Assembly: GCA_003615045.1 (NCBI GenBank)
Contig: ML014251.1
Span: forward strand, 1-48,946
Direction of reading: 5' to 3'
From: Caulochytrium protostelioides
Lineage: Eukaryota > Chytridiomycota > Caulochytriomycetes > Caulochytriales > Caulochytriaceae
DNA length: 48,946 nt
In this document: positions 20,235-29,630 of the stretch, one piece after another
Layout: each line of letters starts with the position of its first letter
Numbering within the stretch: position 1 is the first letter of the stretch
The notes under the pieces: model-generated
The model's input: the letters and a program-made list of their open reading frames with translations, nothing else
Databases searched by the model: none
Told to the model about the DNA's origin: nothing
Position numbers and translations under genes: made by a program

Positions 20235-21344
20235 ATGGTCAGTGCTCTTCCAAAAAGGGGTACGTCCCCGTAGCCATGTCCGCGCGATCGAACCGGCCAT
20301 GTATCCTGGCGTCTCTGGGTCGTGTCATTCTTGGTCTCCAGGCCTACTCACACGGCTTTTGAAAATTGTGAAACGGACTTGGCCGTCATGTTATCTCTGG
20401 GCGCGACGGCGACTGTTGCCTGTGGGTAGTCCAAGAAAAAGGGTTTGTCCTTTGACGAGAAGCGGACACGCATGCTCGAGCTTTTTCATGAGACCGAGGA
20501 TTTCTGGCAACTCAAAGACATTGAAAAGATGGCCCCCAAGCAGAAGGGCATCACGCCCCAATCGGTGAAGGAAGTCCTTGACAGCTTGGTCTCGGACAGC
20601 TTAGTGATTTGTGAGAAGATCGGGACAAGCAACTACTTTTGGTCTTTTCCGAGCGAGGCCCAAGCCTTGGTAAGTTGGCGCGGCATCTCGGCCACCATCG
20701 CCACTATCTAGTTCATCTGATTGAGCGGGTATACCGTTCGTACCGTTCGACGTGACCACTCATATAACCAAGTATCTCTGATTCATCATGCTTCATCGAG
20801 CGCAGCGAGAGCGCAGTCTTGAAAAGCTCCGGAAAGATCATAGTGATCTGAGCGAACAGAAGCAGACGCTCGAACAAAGCTTAGAAGAAGCCAAAGCTGG
20901 CAAAGAAGATTCCAACGACCGGACACAGGTGAATGAAGCCGTCAAAGAGCTCGAAGCCACTGTCAAGGCCCTTACGAGCCAGATGGAACGATACAAGGAC
21001 CGCGATCCGGCCTACCTGGATTCACAACGTAAGTCGCCTCGCCTCGGCGGGCTTGCATCCGTGTCTCTGCACCCTAATATTATGGCAATCGAAAACGGAT
21101 GTATCACTCACTTCATGGGCGATGCTCTTTTGTGTCGATGCGGTATCGCATGGTGATTCCGTGTCTCATATACGCGCATTTCAAATTCTCTTTAGGCAAG
21201 GATGTCGATGTGGCCATTGCCGCGGCCAACCGGTGGACCGACAATATCTTTACGGTACGCAAGTACGTGCAGAAGTCGTTTAACATTGACGGTGCTTCAT
21301 TCGATCAGCAGTTCGGCATCAAGGATGATTTTGATTACATTTGA
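20235..21344 (+). CDS. MND1: Mnd1 meiotic recombination protein, four exons
   Basis: Mnd1 forms a coiled-coil heterodimer with Hop2 that helps Dmc1/Rad51 strand invasion in meiosis. The exon model is 20235-20237 (ATG only), 20430-20669, 20806-21028 and 21196-21344, giving 204 residues, very close to animal and plant Mnd1 (about 205). Exon 2 begins SKKKGLSFDEKRTRMLELF and holds the winged-helix domain (KMAPKQKGITPQSVKEVLDS, then IGTSNYFWSFPS). Exon 3 is the coiled coil (EKLRKDHSDLSEQKQTLEQS). Exon 4 carries AANRWTDNIF and ends QFGIKDDFDYI, the family's diagnostic C-terminus. The phases (0, 0, 1) all join in frame. The presence of this gene implies a sexual cycle. Confidence 0.93.
20238..20429 (+). 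other. MND1 intron 1, directly after the start codon
   Basis: The donor GTCAGT follows the ATG at 20235-20237 immediately, and the acceptor GTGGGTAG precedes TCCAAGAAAAAG. The 192-base phase-0 intron yields the family's usual MSKKKGLS start. No other in-frame ATG lies between the acceptor and the conserved domain. Confidence 0.75.
20670..20805 (+). other. MND1 intron 2
   Basis: The donor GTAAGT at 20670 lies after GCCTTG, and the acceptor GAGCGCAG ends at 20805. The intron is 136 bases, phase 0. It joins the winged-helix exon to the coiled-coil exon with no loss of conserved residues; an acceptor a few bases away cannot be excluded. Confidence 0.75.
21029..21195 (+). other. MND1 intron 3
   Basis: The donor GTAAGTCG at 21029 and the acceptor TTCTCTTTAG ending at 21195 bound a 167-base phase-1 intron. 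The split Arg codon (C|GC) is restored on splicing and leads into the conserved AANRWTDNIF segment. Confidence 0.88.
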
Positions 21345-22748
21345 ATCGCCTGTTCTGTAACATGCCATCAAAGCAGAGCAGAGCGAAGCGAGACGGCGCG
21401 CACTGGTGGCGGTCAACCCGCTCGGTTCACTCGTGGGGTTTGCTGACCGTTTTGAGTTGTCAGTGTACACGCATCATGCTGACGTCCCATTGTGTCGTTA
21501 ACTCTCGTTAAATCTTGTAAATCAATCACTTCAACAATCAGGCTCGCGGATTGTCGAGCACGATTTTTCGTAGTTCAATTGGCTCGGGCCACCCTCACCT
21601 TGCTGAGGCCGCCCGCCGCGTTCGTGGCCGCTACCGCGCCTGGCCAGGCCCCGATTCCGTGGCTGCACCACGTTCTAATCCGCTCTCGCGACGTCCGATC
21701 GACCACGCCGTATGCCATATGGCACGCCGCGTCGTCAGCCTTCCCGAGCGAGAAGCGACGGCGCCTGCGGCGACGCCGTCGCGTGGCCTCCCCGCGAACG
21801 CGGTCCAAACACGGCCTTTGCCCGAAGGCGGCGTCCGCATCGTGCGGGGACGACCGGCGCGAGCGAGCCCGTCGTCGCCGGCGCCGGCGCCGGGAGGGGC
21901 TGGTGAGTCGGGGGGCGGCGGCGGCGGCGGCGGCCATGGCGGCGTGCCGGCGGGCAAGCGGAAAGTGGTCGGGGCACGTCGGGATCAGCGGTGGTCGTCC
22001 ACCAGATCACGCCGGCCGCCGCCGCTGCCGCCGCCGCTGCTGCCGCGGTCAGTGCCGCACGGACAGCAGACGATCGCGCCCGTGCGGCCCAGCCGTGTGT
22101 GGCGATCCTGTGGCCGTGGCGGCGCGAGCCGCCCTCCACGACGCACACCACGCGCCGGACAAGCGGGAGGGCGATCCCAGGCAGGCAGGCAGGACGCGCC
22201 GTCGTCGCTCGCCACCGCCGCCCATCGCTGGGATCTGCTCGTCTCGTACGACGCGGCACACGCGCGTCTGAAGCCGATGCCGCAGCGGGCTCGGCGGGAC
22301 GCAGCACGCGACGGATCGCCATGCGCCGGGCAGACGCCGATGAAGACGAAGCCTCGAACATGGCTGCTTGCACGCAGCCGGGGGCCACCCCGAGCTCGAC
22401 GGGAAAATTCGTGGCGCCATGCACGGGGAGACCCCGTGCTGGTCGATCCGTGACGCATGCCCGCTCGCGTCGTCATCCTTCATCATCCTTCGCTTGCCTC
22501 ATCATCTCGACGGGTCGTCTGGCTTCTCGGGTGCGTCTCCTCATTCGCTTCGATTCGGTCGCGGTCACCGCCCTCTCTCTTTCTCTCTCTCTATCTCCGA
22601 GCCCTCCGAAGCCAGTCTGCCGACCCGCCCTCAACAAGCTCGGTGGCGCCCGATCCTTTCGGCTGGGCGCGACCGCCATCCTCGGGGCCGAGCCGCGCTG
22701 AGCCATCCTTGAGGCCGACCCGCACCGAGCCACGCGTCGACGGCCGCC
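21345..22748. other. Intergenic region between MND1 and NCKAP1
   Basis: This 1.4-kb, very GC-rich stretch has overlapping open frames on both strands (for example 21551-22453 + and 21735-22424 -). They are rich in Arg/Pro/Ala in every frame, as expected of noncoding GC-rich DNA, and none shows a domain. The last 180 bp contain the CT-rich NCKAP1 promoter tract. A small gene with introns cannot be excluded. Confidence 0.5.
22571..22597 (+). promoter_or_regulatory. CT-rich tract upstream of NCKAP1
   Basis: A run of CTCTCTCTTTCTCTCTCT lies about 150 bp before the NCKAP1 start codon. Pyrimidine-rich tracts near transcription starts are common in fungal promoters; the link to this gene is positional inference. 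Confidence 0.45.
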
Positions 22749-25700
22749 ATGTCGCTCGAGATGAATAAGTGGGCCGAGCACGGCCACTTGCTGCACGAGC
22801 ATGCGCGCCACCTCCACGGCGCACTCTACTGTGCGCAGCGGCTGCTGGATGTCGACAGCGCCGCGGCGAGCGGCTCGCGCAATGAGGCCGGCGGCAGCGC
22901 CCCGGGCGGCGCAGTCCAGAGCCCGGGCACCGGCGGCGTTGTCCACCACGACCTGCACTACCGCAGCGTGCGGCCCGATGTGCTGTTCACGACCGTCGGC
23001 GGCGAGCCACTCATGCTCGATGCCGGGCAGACCCGCGAGCCGACGTTCGCTAAGCCACGGCTCTTGACGGACCCGCTCTTCAGCGGCGTCGTCAAGGCGC
23101 TCACCAAGAAATTTCCGGACCTGCAGGATGTCGCCAAGGCCAAGGACTTCCCGGCGTTCTCGGCGCACCACGAAGAGCTGATGGTCGAGCTCAAGCCGTT
23201 CTATGAGATGCTTGTGGACACGGCCGAGTTCCTCGAAACCTCCGTCGCGCATCTCCTCCAGGTGAACGGGTTCGTGAACTGGTCCGCTGAGACGACCTAT
23301 GATCTCGCGGTCTCCTTTATGCATGCGGTCAACGACTACATGATTGCAGTGTACCTGCTCGCAAACGTGCCGAACGTGAAGGCCATTGTCGGCGGGTATG
23401 CCAAGTGTGTGGGCATCGGGTATGGCTCGCCTGACATCCAGTTCGGCCGCCTCGCGCGCATGATCAGCTCCGTCGAGCGCCCGCAGGCGTACCTTGTGGA
23501 CGCCCTCTCGCAGGTCGCGCCGCGCATCGCGAGCACGATGATGGACCTCAAACCGTTGCTGGACTTCCGAATCGCGACGAGCGCTAACACGTTCCGGCTG
23601 ACGGGAATTCTCGCGCTGATTCCGGAGCTGCTCGGGATCAAGGCAGCCGAGACGACCGAGCGCCAGCTGCTCGGCCTCGCCGACTGCCGCTCGCTGTTCC
23701 AATTCATGATCCTCGGCACGCTGGCGGCGCCGACCGAGATCGCGCACGTGCCGGCGCTCGCGGACCTCGTGCGCACGGCCGTCGGGTATGCGTACAACCT
23801 GCCGCTGGTCCGCAACCAGATGCTGCCCATCGTGCCCGAGCTTGAGCTCATGGCTAAGGCGCACAGCAAAACAAGCAAATTCAAGAACAGCGTGGTGGAG
23901 GTGCTCGCGAATCAGGCCGCGTGCAACCAGTTCCACAAGGAGCGCCGCGCGTATCTCGTCCTGCAGCTCCGCCAGATCCACCACCTCTGCTCGGAGCCGA
24001 GCCTAATCGCGCAAAAGCTGCCGATCATCGTGGCCGCGATGGGGTTCGCGCGCGAGGAAGTGATGTGGTACTTTGCGCACGGCGACCTCGAGCAGACCCA
24101 GCGCAAGCGCAGCAAAAAGGATACACGCGCGTTCGACCTGACGGTGATCGAGCTGCTGTGGCTCGTGATGCAGATCCGGCGCGTGATTGTGGCGCACGAG
24201 GCCCGGATCAAGGAGGGGCTTGCGGCCGAGGTCGCGTCCACGACGGCGCCGCACGCGACCGCGGTGCTCGAGGGCATGTTCGGCACGATCGACGCCAACG
24301 ACGCCGACCCCGCGAGCGCGCTTGTCCGGGCTATCATGGTCACGCTCGAGAAACTCCGCTCGGGCCACGTGGCGCCGCTCGCCAGCACCAAGGCGCTGGC
24401 GGCGCTGCGCCTCGACTGGCAGCGCCTGCAGGTGATGGCGATCCTGCCCTCGAGCCAGATGTCGACCGCGTACCTGCCCGAGCTGGGCCGCGTGATGGGC
24501 GTGCTGTGCTCGAAGTCGCTGTGGTTCGACCGCTTCCACGCGACGCTGGACCACTACACGCGCTTCGCGGAGCTCTGCTTCTACCAGACCTCGCTGCAGG
24601 AGCACCTCCGCGATGCGATTGAGAACGAGGCCCCGCAGATGCGATTCCTCGCGGTGCTGGGCCGCGTCGGCGAGCACTTCTCCGCCAACGCGTCCGCGCT
24701 GTGGCCCGGCGAGATGGTCGAGCTGAACGCGCAGACCCAGGCCTACTTTGGCGAAATCCTGACCGTCATCGGCACGTTCGCTGCGCAGCACGCGCACCAG
24801 CTCGCGCTGCTGACGATGCAGAATCAGACGCAGGTGCATGCACGCGAGTCCGTTGGGTTTCTCGCGGGCGGCGCGCCGGCCGGCAAAAAACACCGCCACG
24901 CCGCGATCAGCCGCCGCCGCGAGGAGAGCGAGTCGCATAGCCACGCGCATGGTCAGCACGTGCCGACCTCGGGCGCCGCGCTGCCGGCGGTCACGGCGGC
25001 CACGGCCGCGGGCATGGTCGGCACTGGCGCCGGCGAGGACGTGCTGCTGCGCCCGGGCCACGAGTCGAGCTTCCACACGGCGCTCCCAGAGGTCCAGCAG
25101 CTGCAGCGCACGCGCCACGCCCTGACCTCGCTCGTGCACGCGCTCGTGGACGGCGGCAACGCGCCCCTCCGTGCCGGCGACGTCGCGTTCCGCCCGGCGA
25201 GCTACCTCATCGCCGAGCTCGAGACCCTCTTCCGCGGGTGGCTCAGCGCCAACCTGTTCCGGACCACCGACCCCGCCGAATTCCAGTCCGGCTACGTGGC
25301 CGGCTCCAAGGTGGCCGACAAGATCACGCCCGACGACGGGTGTTCGTTCGACATGAAGCGGCCCTCACTGTATCTGGCGGAGCTGCGCGGGTACCTCGCG
25401 GCGGTGCGGGCCCTGGACGCCCTGCTCGATCTCGACGTGACCGCGTACCTGCGCCAGGTCTACCTGGACGAGTCGAGCCTGCAGCGCGCGATGCTCTATA
25501 CCGAGCAGCAGCGCATCCCGCTGTGCCTGCCGATGGTCGTGCCGTACGGCAAGAAGCTGCCCTCGGCGCGCACGAAGCTGGCCGCGAGCAACCCGCCGCC
25601 GACGACGCAGCCGCTGCTCGTGACGCTGATGCAGTGGTATACCGAGTTCGCGGGCACGAAGAGCGGCGGCACGAACATCGTGTTCAGCCCGGCGCGGCAG

Positions 25701-27032
25701 TGCTTTATCTCGCGCGGCGTGCTCGGCGGCGCGCACTTCCGCGCCGAGCACTACACCGATCGCGCCGAGCTGACGGCGCTGTGCACGCTCATCGGCCCGC
25801 TCGGCGTCAAGTTCATGGACGAGAAGCTCGTGCGCATGGTGGCGCAGCTCGGCGCCGGCGTCAAGGAGTCGCTGACGGCGAACGCCGAGCTCCTCACGCA
25901 GCTGCACACGTGCTGGGAGAACGAGACCCGCGCGGCCGACGTCCTCAAGAAGCTCCGCGGACCCGCCGAGCTCGCCCGCCGCCTGGTGGCCCTCGGGTTC
26001 CTGCTCTCCTTCCGCACGCTGCTCTCGGACGCCCTCGCGGCCACCGTGGACCAGCGCTGCGGCTTCATCGCGCAGACGATCCTGCGCGCTGAGGACGCGA
26101 CGTATGCCAGCCCGGCCGTGCTCAACGAGCGGCCGTCGGTCGCGCGCGCCGTCAGCGCCCAGGCCAACCTCGTCGGCCGCGTCGACCGCATGGACTGCAA
26201 CGTCCGCTGGGCCCTCAACTCGCTGTGCACCGCCAACGGCCATGGCAACGGCGCCGCGACGGGCGCAAGCGTTCACAGCCTGCAGAGCGACGCGTCGGTA
26301 TGGACGCTGCTGCCCATCGCGCTCGCCGCCACGGTGCACCACATCGCCGGCGAGGACCCCAGTGTCTACCACGACGACCTCGAGGCCTACGAGAACAACA
26401 ACCACACGCTCGCTCTCGCGTACACGACGCTGCTGCAGTACACGGCGGTGCTCACGGCTGGCGGCGCGCCCGCCATCGTCGGCACGGCCGGCGGCGCCGA
26501 CGCCGCCACCAACGCCGTCCGGCGCTTCCTGGCGCCCGCCGCTACCTTCCTCCAGCGCCTGTACACCCACGTCCACGGCACCATCGACAGCACGGGCCCC
26601 ATTGGCAGCAGCCAGGCCAGCATGCACCCGGCCCATCGCAGCATCGCCGTCCACGACGCTTACCACGCGGCCGAGATGAGCGTGCTCATGCAGCCGCTGT
26701 ACAGTGCCGTGCAAACCGCCGCCTCGGCCGCGGGCACGCGCCACCTCGACGCGGACATCGCCGTGCTCTCGCAAGTCGTCGTGCTCGCCACGCGCGCGGG
26801 GATCCTCGCGCCCGGGGACGCCGAGCGATGCCTGCCACTGGCGTGGTGCCACGGCGTCGCGCGCCAAGCGTGGCAGCAGGCCCGCCACGTGGGCACGAGC
26901 GGCGCGGGCGCCGGCGTCCTCGGCGGCTTCAGCGCCATCGCCGGCGCCAGCGGCATCCGCGGCCTCCGCGCCCAGTCCGCGGGGCTCCAGACCCAGAGCA
27001 GCCAGGCCTTGCAGGAAGAGGACAATCTCTAG
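22749..27032 (+). CDS. NCKAP1: NCKAP1/HEM (Nap1) subunit of the WAVE/SCAR actin-regulatory complex
   Basis: The 1427-residue single-exon product matches the Nckap1/HEM family along its length. NCKAP1 pairs with Sra1/CYFIP to form the platform that holds WAVE inactive until Rac binding, driving Arp2/3 actin branching at the leading edge. Landmarks in order: GALYCAQRLLDVDS near 23, VVKALTKKFPDLQDV near 113, an LLANVPNVKAIVGGYAKCVG block near 198-217, AMGFAREEVMWYFAHGDLEQ near 430, and GPLGVKFMDEKLVRMVAQLG followed by LLSFRTLLSDAL in the C-terminal third. It exceeds animal NCKAP1 (about 1130 residues) through low-complexity inserts near residues 38-64 and 715-750 and a Gly/Ala tail. The family is absent from Dikarya but kept in zoosporic fungi. 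ATG 22749 follows a CT-rich leader. Confidence 0.92.
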   Translation: MSLEMNKWAEHGHLLHEHARHLHGALYCAQRLLDVDSAAASGSRNEAGGSAPGGAVQSPGTGGVVHHDLHYRSVRPDVLFTTVGGEPLMLDAGQTREPTFAKPRLLTDPLFSGVVKALTKKFPDLQDVAKAKDFPAFSAHHEELMVELKPFYEMLVDTAEFLETSVAHLLQVNGFVNWSAETTYDLAVSFMHAVNDYMIAVYLLANVPNVKAIVGGYAKCVGIGYGSPDIQFGRLARMISSVERPQAYLVDALSQVAPRIASTMMDLKPLLDFRIATSANTFRLTGILALIPELLGIKAAETTERQLLGLADCRSLFQFMILGTLAAPTEIAHVPALADLVRTAVGYAYNLPLVRNQMLPIVPELELMAKAHSKTSKFKNSVVEVLANQAACNQFHKERRAYLVLQLRQIHHLCSEPSLIAQKLPIIVAAMGFAREEVMWYFAHGDLEQTQRKRSKKDTRAFDLTVIELLWLVMQIRRVIVAHEARIKEGLAAEVASTTAPHATAVLEGMFGTIDANDADPASALVRAIMVTLEKLRSGHVAPLASTKALAALRLDWQRLQVMAILPSSQMSTAYLPELGRVMGVLCSKSLWFDRFHATLDHYTRFAELCFYQTSLQEHLRDAIENEAPQMRFLAVLGRVGEHFSANASALWPGEMVELNAQTQAYFGEILTVIGTFAAQHAHQLALLTMQNQTQVHARESVGFLAGGAPAGKKHRHAAISRRREESESHSHAHGQHVPTSGAALPAVTAATAAGMVGTGAGEDVLLRPGHESSFHTALPEVQQLQRTRHALTSLVHALVDGGNAPLRAGDVAFRPASYLIAELETLFRGWLSANLFRTTDPAEFQSGYVAGSKVADKITPDDGCSFDMKRPSLYLAELRGYLAAVRALDALLDLDVTAYLRQVYLDESSLQRAMLYTEQQRIPLCLPMVVPYGKKLPSARTKLAASNPPPTTQPLLVTLMQWYTEFAGTKSGGTNIVFSPARQCFISRGVLGGAHFRAEHYTDRAELTALCTLIGPLGVKFMDEKLVRMVAQLGAGVKESLTANAELLTQLHTCWENETRAADVLKKLRGPAELARRLVALGFLLSFRTLLSDALAATVDQRCGFIAQTILRAEDATYASPAVLNERPSVARAVSAQANLVGRVDRMDCNVRWALNSLCTANGHGNGAATGASVHSLQSDASVWTLLPIALAATVHHIAGEDPSVYHDDLEAYENNNHTLALAYTTLLQYTAVLTAGGAPAIVGTAGGADAATNAVRRFLAPAATFLQRLYTHVHGTIDSTGPIGSSQASMHPAHRSIAVHDAYHAAEMSVLMQPLYSAVQTAASAAGTRHLDADIAVLSQVVVLATRAGILAPGDAERCLPLAWCHGVARQAWQQARHVGTSGAGAGVLGGFSAIAGASGIRGLRAQSAGLQTQSSQALQEEDNL

Positions 27033-27061
27033 ACGGTTCTCATGCATGGATTGTACAACAC

Positions 27062-27080
27062 AATAAATAACTAAAATAAA
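27062..27080 (+). terminator. Polyadenylation signals of NCKAP1
   Basis: Two AATAAA hexamers (27062-27067 and 27075-27080) lie 30-43 bases after the NCKAP1 stop codon, in the only A-rich patch of the 100-bp convergent gap. Confidence 0.65.
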
Positions 27081-27132
27081 AAATGATTTTCTATACCACC
27101 ACCCCTCGGTCTTTGATGTGATGACACGTTCG

Positions 27133-28983
27133 TTAAGCGCGTTCGGTCGTCGCTGTCGTGGGACCCGTGGCCGCCGCGGTCGGGGTCACATGTGCGGTCG
27201 GCATGGCGAGGGGGCGCGAAGGACGCGGCCGCCCGTGGCGCGCGGAGGGGCTGGACGACGCGGACAGGACAGGCACCGGCAGGATGGGCGCGTCAGTCCG
27301 GGTCGTGACCAAGTCCGTCGGCCAGGACCGCGGGCCCGCGACGGCCGCGGCGCTGGCCTCTGCAGCGGCATCTCCTACCCGCGGCGCGCCGCTGCGGACG
27401 ATCACGCCGTCGCCGGCGAGCGCGGCGTCCGCGGCGCGGTACTGCGCCATGAAGGGCGCGAGCCACGTGGGCATCGTGTTGCGGCCGCCGCCGCCGCCGC
27501 CGCCGGTCGCCGCCGCCGCCGTCGCCGCCTCGCCGTCCAGTAATGCCATCAGCGCCGCCATCTCGTCCATCGACATCATCGCCTTCTTGTGCGCCGGATC
27601 CGCCGTCACATCGTCACGCATCCCGCGCGGGGTATCGCACCTTCCATCCGCGCCGTCGCCATCGTCGTCGTCGTCGCCGTCGTCGTCATCCGTGGTGACT
27701 ACCACGACGGCGCGAGTGCTCCGGGACACGCGGCCGCGCCGGGTGCGGACGAGCCCGTCCGACGCCGCCGTCGTTGTATCGCGCCGTGACGCGGTGTCGG
27801 GGCGCCGGTCAGAGCGCCACGCGTCGGGCGGAAAGAGGGCCGCCAGCTGCGCCCGCGCCGTCGCTGCGTCCCGCACGCCGGGTTCGCGGCGCGCCAGCGG
27901 CATGCGCCGTCCCGTATGCGCGGCAGCGGGCCGCGCATACGGGACAACGGCATGCGGGTGCTGCGGATGGAACGGCAACGTCGCGGCCCGCCGCGGGTTC
28001 GACCACGCGGCGTAGCGCTGCGTGGGCGCGTTGCGGGCGGCGGCGCTGTCGGCGGCGAGCGCGAAGGGCGGCGGCGGCGGTGCGGCGGTGGCGGCGTCCG
28101 CAGGCGGCGGGGCCGTGAGCTCCGGGATCTCGCCGGGCAGCTGCGGGACGGCGACGGGCGGCGGGCATGCAGGGCCGAGGACGGCGTGGCAGGTCGGCGC
28201 GCCCCAGAACGCCATCCACATGGCCCACCAGTTGCGGTGGTCCGGGGCGAGCGCGTGCAATGCATCCGGCGCGGGGCCCTTCGCCGCGACGGTCTGTGCG
28301 CGGTCCTTGGTCAGGAACACCGCGAGACTCGGCGAGACGCGCTCGAGCGTGAACGGTAAGTAGGCGTCGTGGGGCCCGACGCGCAGGCCCATCGAAAACA
28401 CAGGGAGCGGTGGACCCGACGCCGCAGGATGCGGGCGCAGCGCATAGCTCCATTCATACCGCCGCAACGTATACACGCGGCCGGGGTCGTCGGCCAGGGT
28501 CATGACCAGCGTCCGTCGGACCTCCCGGAACGCCGCCAGCGGCGCGGCTGCGGGGGTCGGCTGCCGGCGGACCGTGCGGGTACCGGTGCCGGTGTGCGCC
28601 ATGTCGGTGTTGTCAGTCGCCATCGACGATGCAGATGGCAGCGGCGGCGGCGTCCACCCCGGCGGGATGCGAGCATAGTAGATCAAGGTCTCGCGGAAGA
28701 CGTGCGGCCCGATCCGCAGCACGGCGGCGCCCATCGGCTGGAGCCGTGCGTCGGCGGGCGCTTCGGCGTCGTCGGGCGGCGCGCGCCGCATGGCGAGCAC
28801 GAAGGCCGCGACATCGGGCGGCGCGAGGGGCAGCAGCCGGCGGACGCGCGCGCGCGCCGCCAGCAGCGTCGGCAGCGTCACGGCGACCGGCGCCACGAGC
28901 GTCGCCTCGCCGGCTGACGCCGACACAAGCGGCGGCGACAGCAGCGCGGACGCCGCGGGGGCCGGCCCGTCGGACGGCGCCAT
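27133..28983 (-). CDS. Unrecognised 616-residue protein
   Basis: The frame has sustained coding character and converges with NCKAP1. I do not recognise the family. The N-terminal half looks folded: an Ala/Leu-rich helical stretch (LPTLLAARARVRRLLPLAPP), then VLRIGPHVFRETLIYYARIP near 85-105, TLVMTLADDPGRVYTLRRYE near 150-180 and a segment with NWWAMWMAFWGAPTCH near 255. The C-terminal half is disordered, Pro/Ala-rich, with an Asp-rich acidic run (DDDDGDDDDDGDG), a short patch resembling an Asp/Met-rich helix, and poly-Gly. I chose ATG 28983 because upstream in-frame sequence (to 29412) is composed of low-complexity, noncoding-like residues; the longer 759-residue version remains possible. No signal peptide or membrane span is visible. 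Confidence 0.65.
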   Translation of the reverse strand: MAPSDGPAPAASALLSPPLVSASAGEATLVAPVAVTLPTLLAARARVRRLLPLAPPDVAAFVLAMRRAPPDDAEAPADARLQPMGAAVLRIGPHVFRETLIYYARIPPGWTPPPLPSASSMATDNTDMAHTGTGTRTVRRQPTPAAAPLAAFREVRRTLVMTLADDPGRVYTLRRYEWSYALRPHPAASGPPLPVFSMGLRVGPHDAYLPFTLERVSPSLAVFLTKDRAQTVAAKGPAPDALHALAPDHRNWWAMWMAFWGAPTCHAVLGPACPPPVAVPQLPGEIPELTAPPPADAATAAPPPPPFALAADSAAARNAPTQRYAAWSNPRRAATLPFHPQHPHAVVPYARPAAAHTGRRMPLARREPGVRDAATARAQLAALFPPDAWRSDRRPDTASRRDTTTAASDGLVRTRRGRVSRSTRAVVVVTTDDDDGDDDDDGDGADGRCDTPRGMRDDVTADPAHKKAMMSMDEMAALMALLDGEAATAAAATGGGGGGGRNTMPTWLAPFMAQYRAADAALAGDGVIVRSGAPRVGDAAAEASAAAVAGPRSWPTDLVTTRTDAPILPVPVLSASSSPSARHGRPRPSRPLAMPTAHVTPTAAATGPTTATTERA

Positions 28984-29630
28984 CACGGGCGCGGGAGCCC
29001 AAGGCCGAACCGGCGGCGGCGGCGGCGTCGTTGGCCAACCTCGGCACCAAGAGGAACGTTGCGTATGCGGCTCCGACGGCGAGGAAGCGGTATCGCGGCG
29101 ATGGCGGCCGCTAGGCGGAGCGGGGATCAAGGGTGAACTCCGCTTCGCCACGACCGCCGCCGCCGCCGCCGCCGCCGCCGCCCGGACTCGCCGCGTGGTC
29201 GCGCGGGACGGATGCGCGGCGACGCCTGCCTTCTTTTCATCCCACCCGGCGTGTGGCGCAGGACGTGCCACCCGCGACGGCACGCCGCCGCCCCAGAGAG
29301 TTCGGCGCAGGTCTCGCCTCCATCGAGCCGCTCTCCCGAACCATTCATCCTGACCCGCATCCATGCATCCATTCATCGAGCCAGACGGATCCAGGCCATG
29401 AGAACATGCCATTTCATTATGGACAGGGAGTGGAAGTCTACATCAAATCGCGATCGAATCTCGTGCGCAGGAAGCGAGGGAGACCCCGCAGACGCTGTGA
29501 TCGTGGCAGACGCCCAAGACAGGGTCCAGCAGGCGCTCAGGAGACTGTCACCAGACAGTCACCAGACATGCTCGTGCCTCAGACGTCACGATAACGGATG
29601 GAAGAACCAAGAAAAGGGAGGATTCGTCGC
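28984..29630. other. Spacer with GCC trinucleotide tract
   Basis: This lies between the start of the unknown minus-strand gene and the end of the GH76 gene. It contains about nine GCC units near 29153-29180 and no supported gene. Promoter elements for the 28983 gene are expected here but are not identifiable by eye. Confidence 0.5.

Noticed and set aside
21735..22424. 229-codon minus-strand frame with an Ala-run followed by GVIWW resembling a membrane span
   Set aside because: Overlapping frames of equal length exist on both strands, and the Ala run comes from a GCC/GCG repeat; there is no further support for a gene.
22473..23984. 503-codon open frame on the minus strand opposite NCKAP1
   Set aside because: It lies entirely opposite the well-supported NCKAP1 frame and its upstream region; the Arg/Glu/Val/His-rich product is what antisense GC-rich coding DNA gives.
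25365..27047. 560-codon minus-strand frame opposite the 3' half of NCKAP1
   Set aside because: Antisense shadow of a conserved gene; no domain-like sequence.
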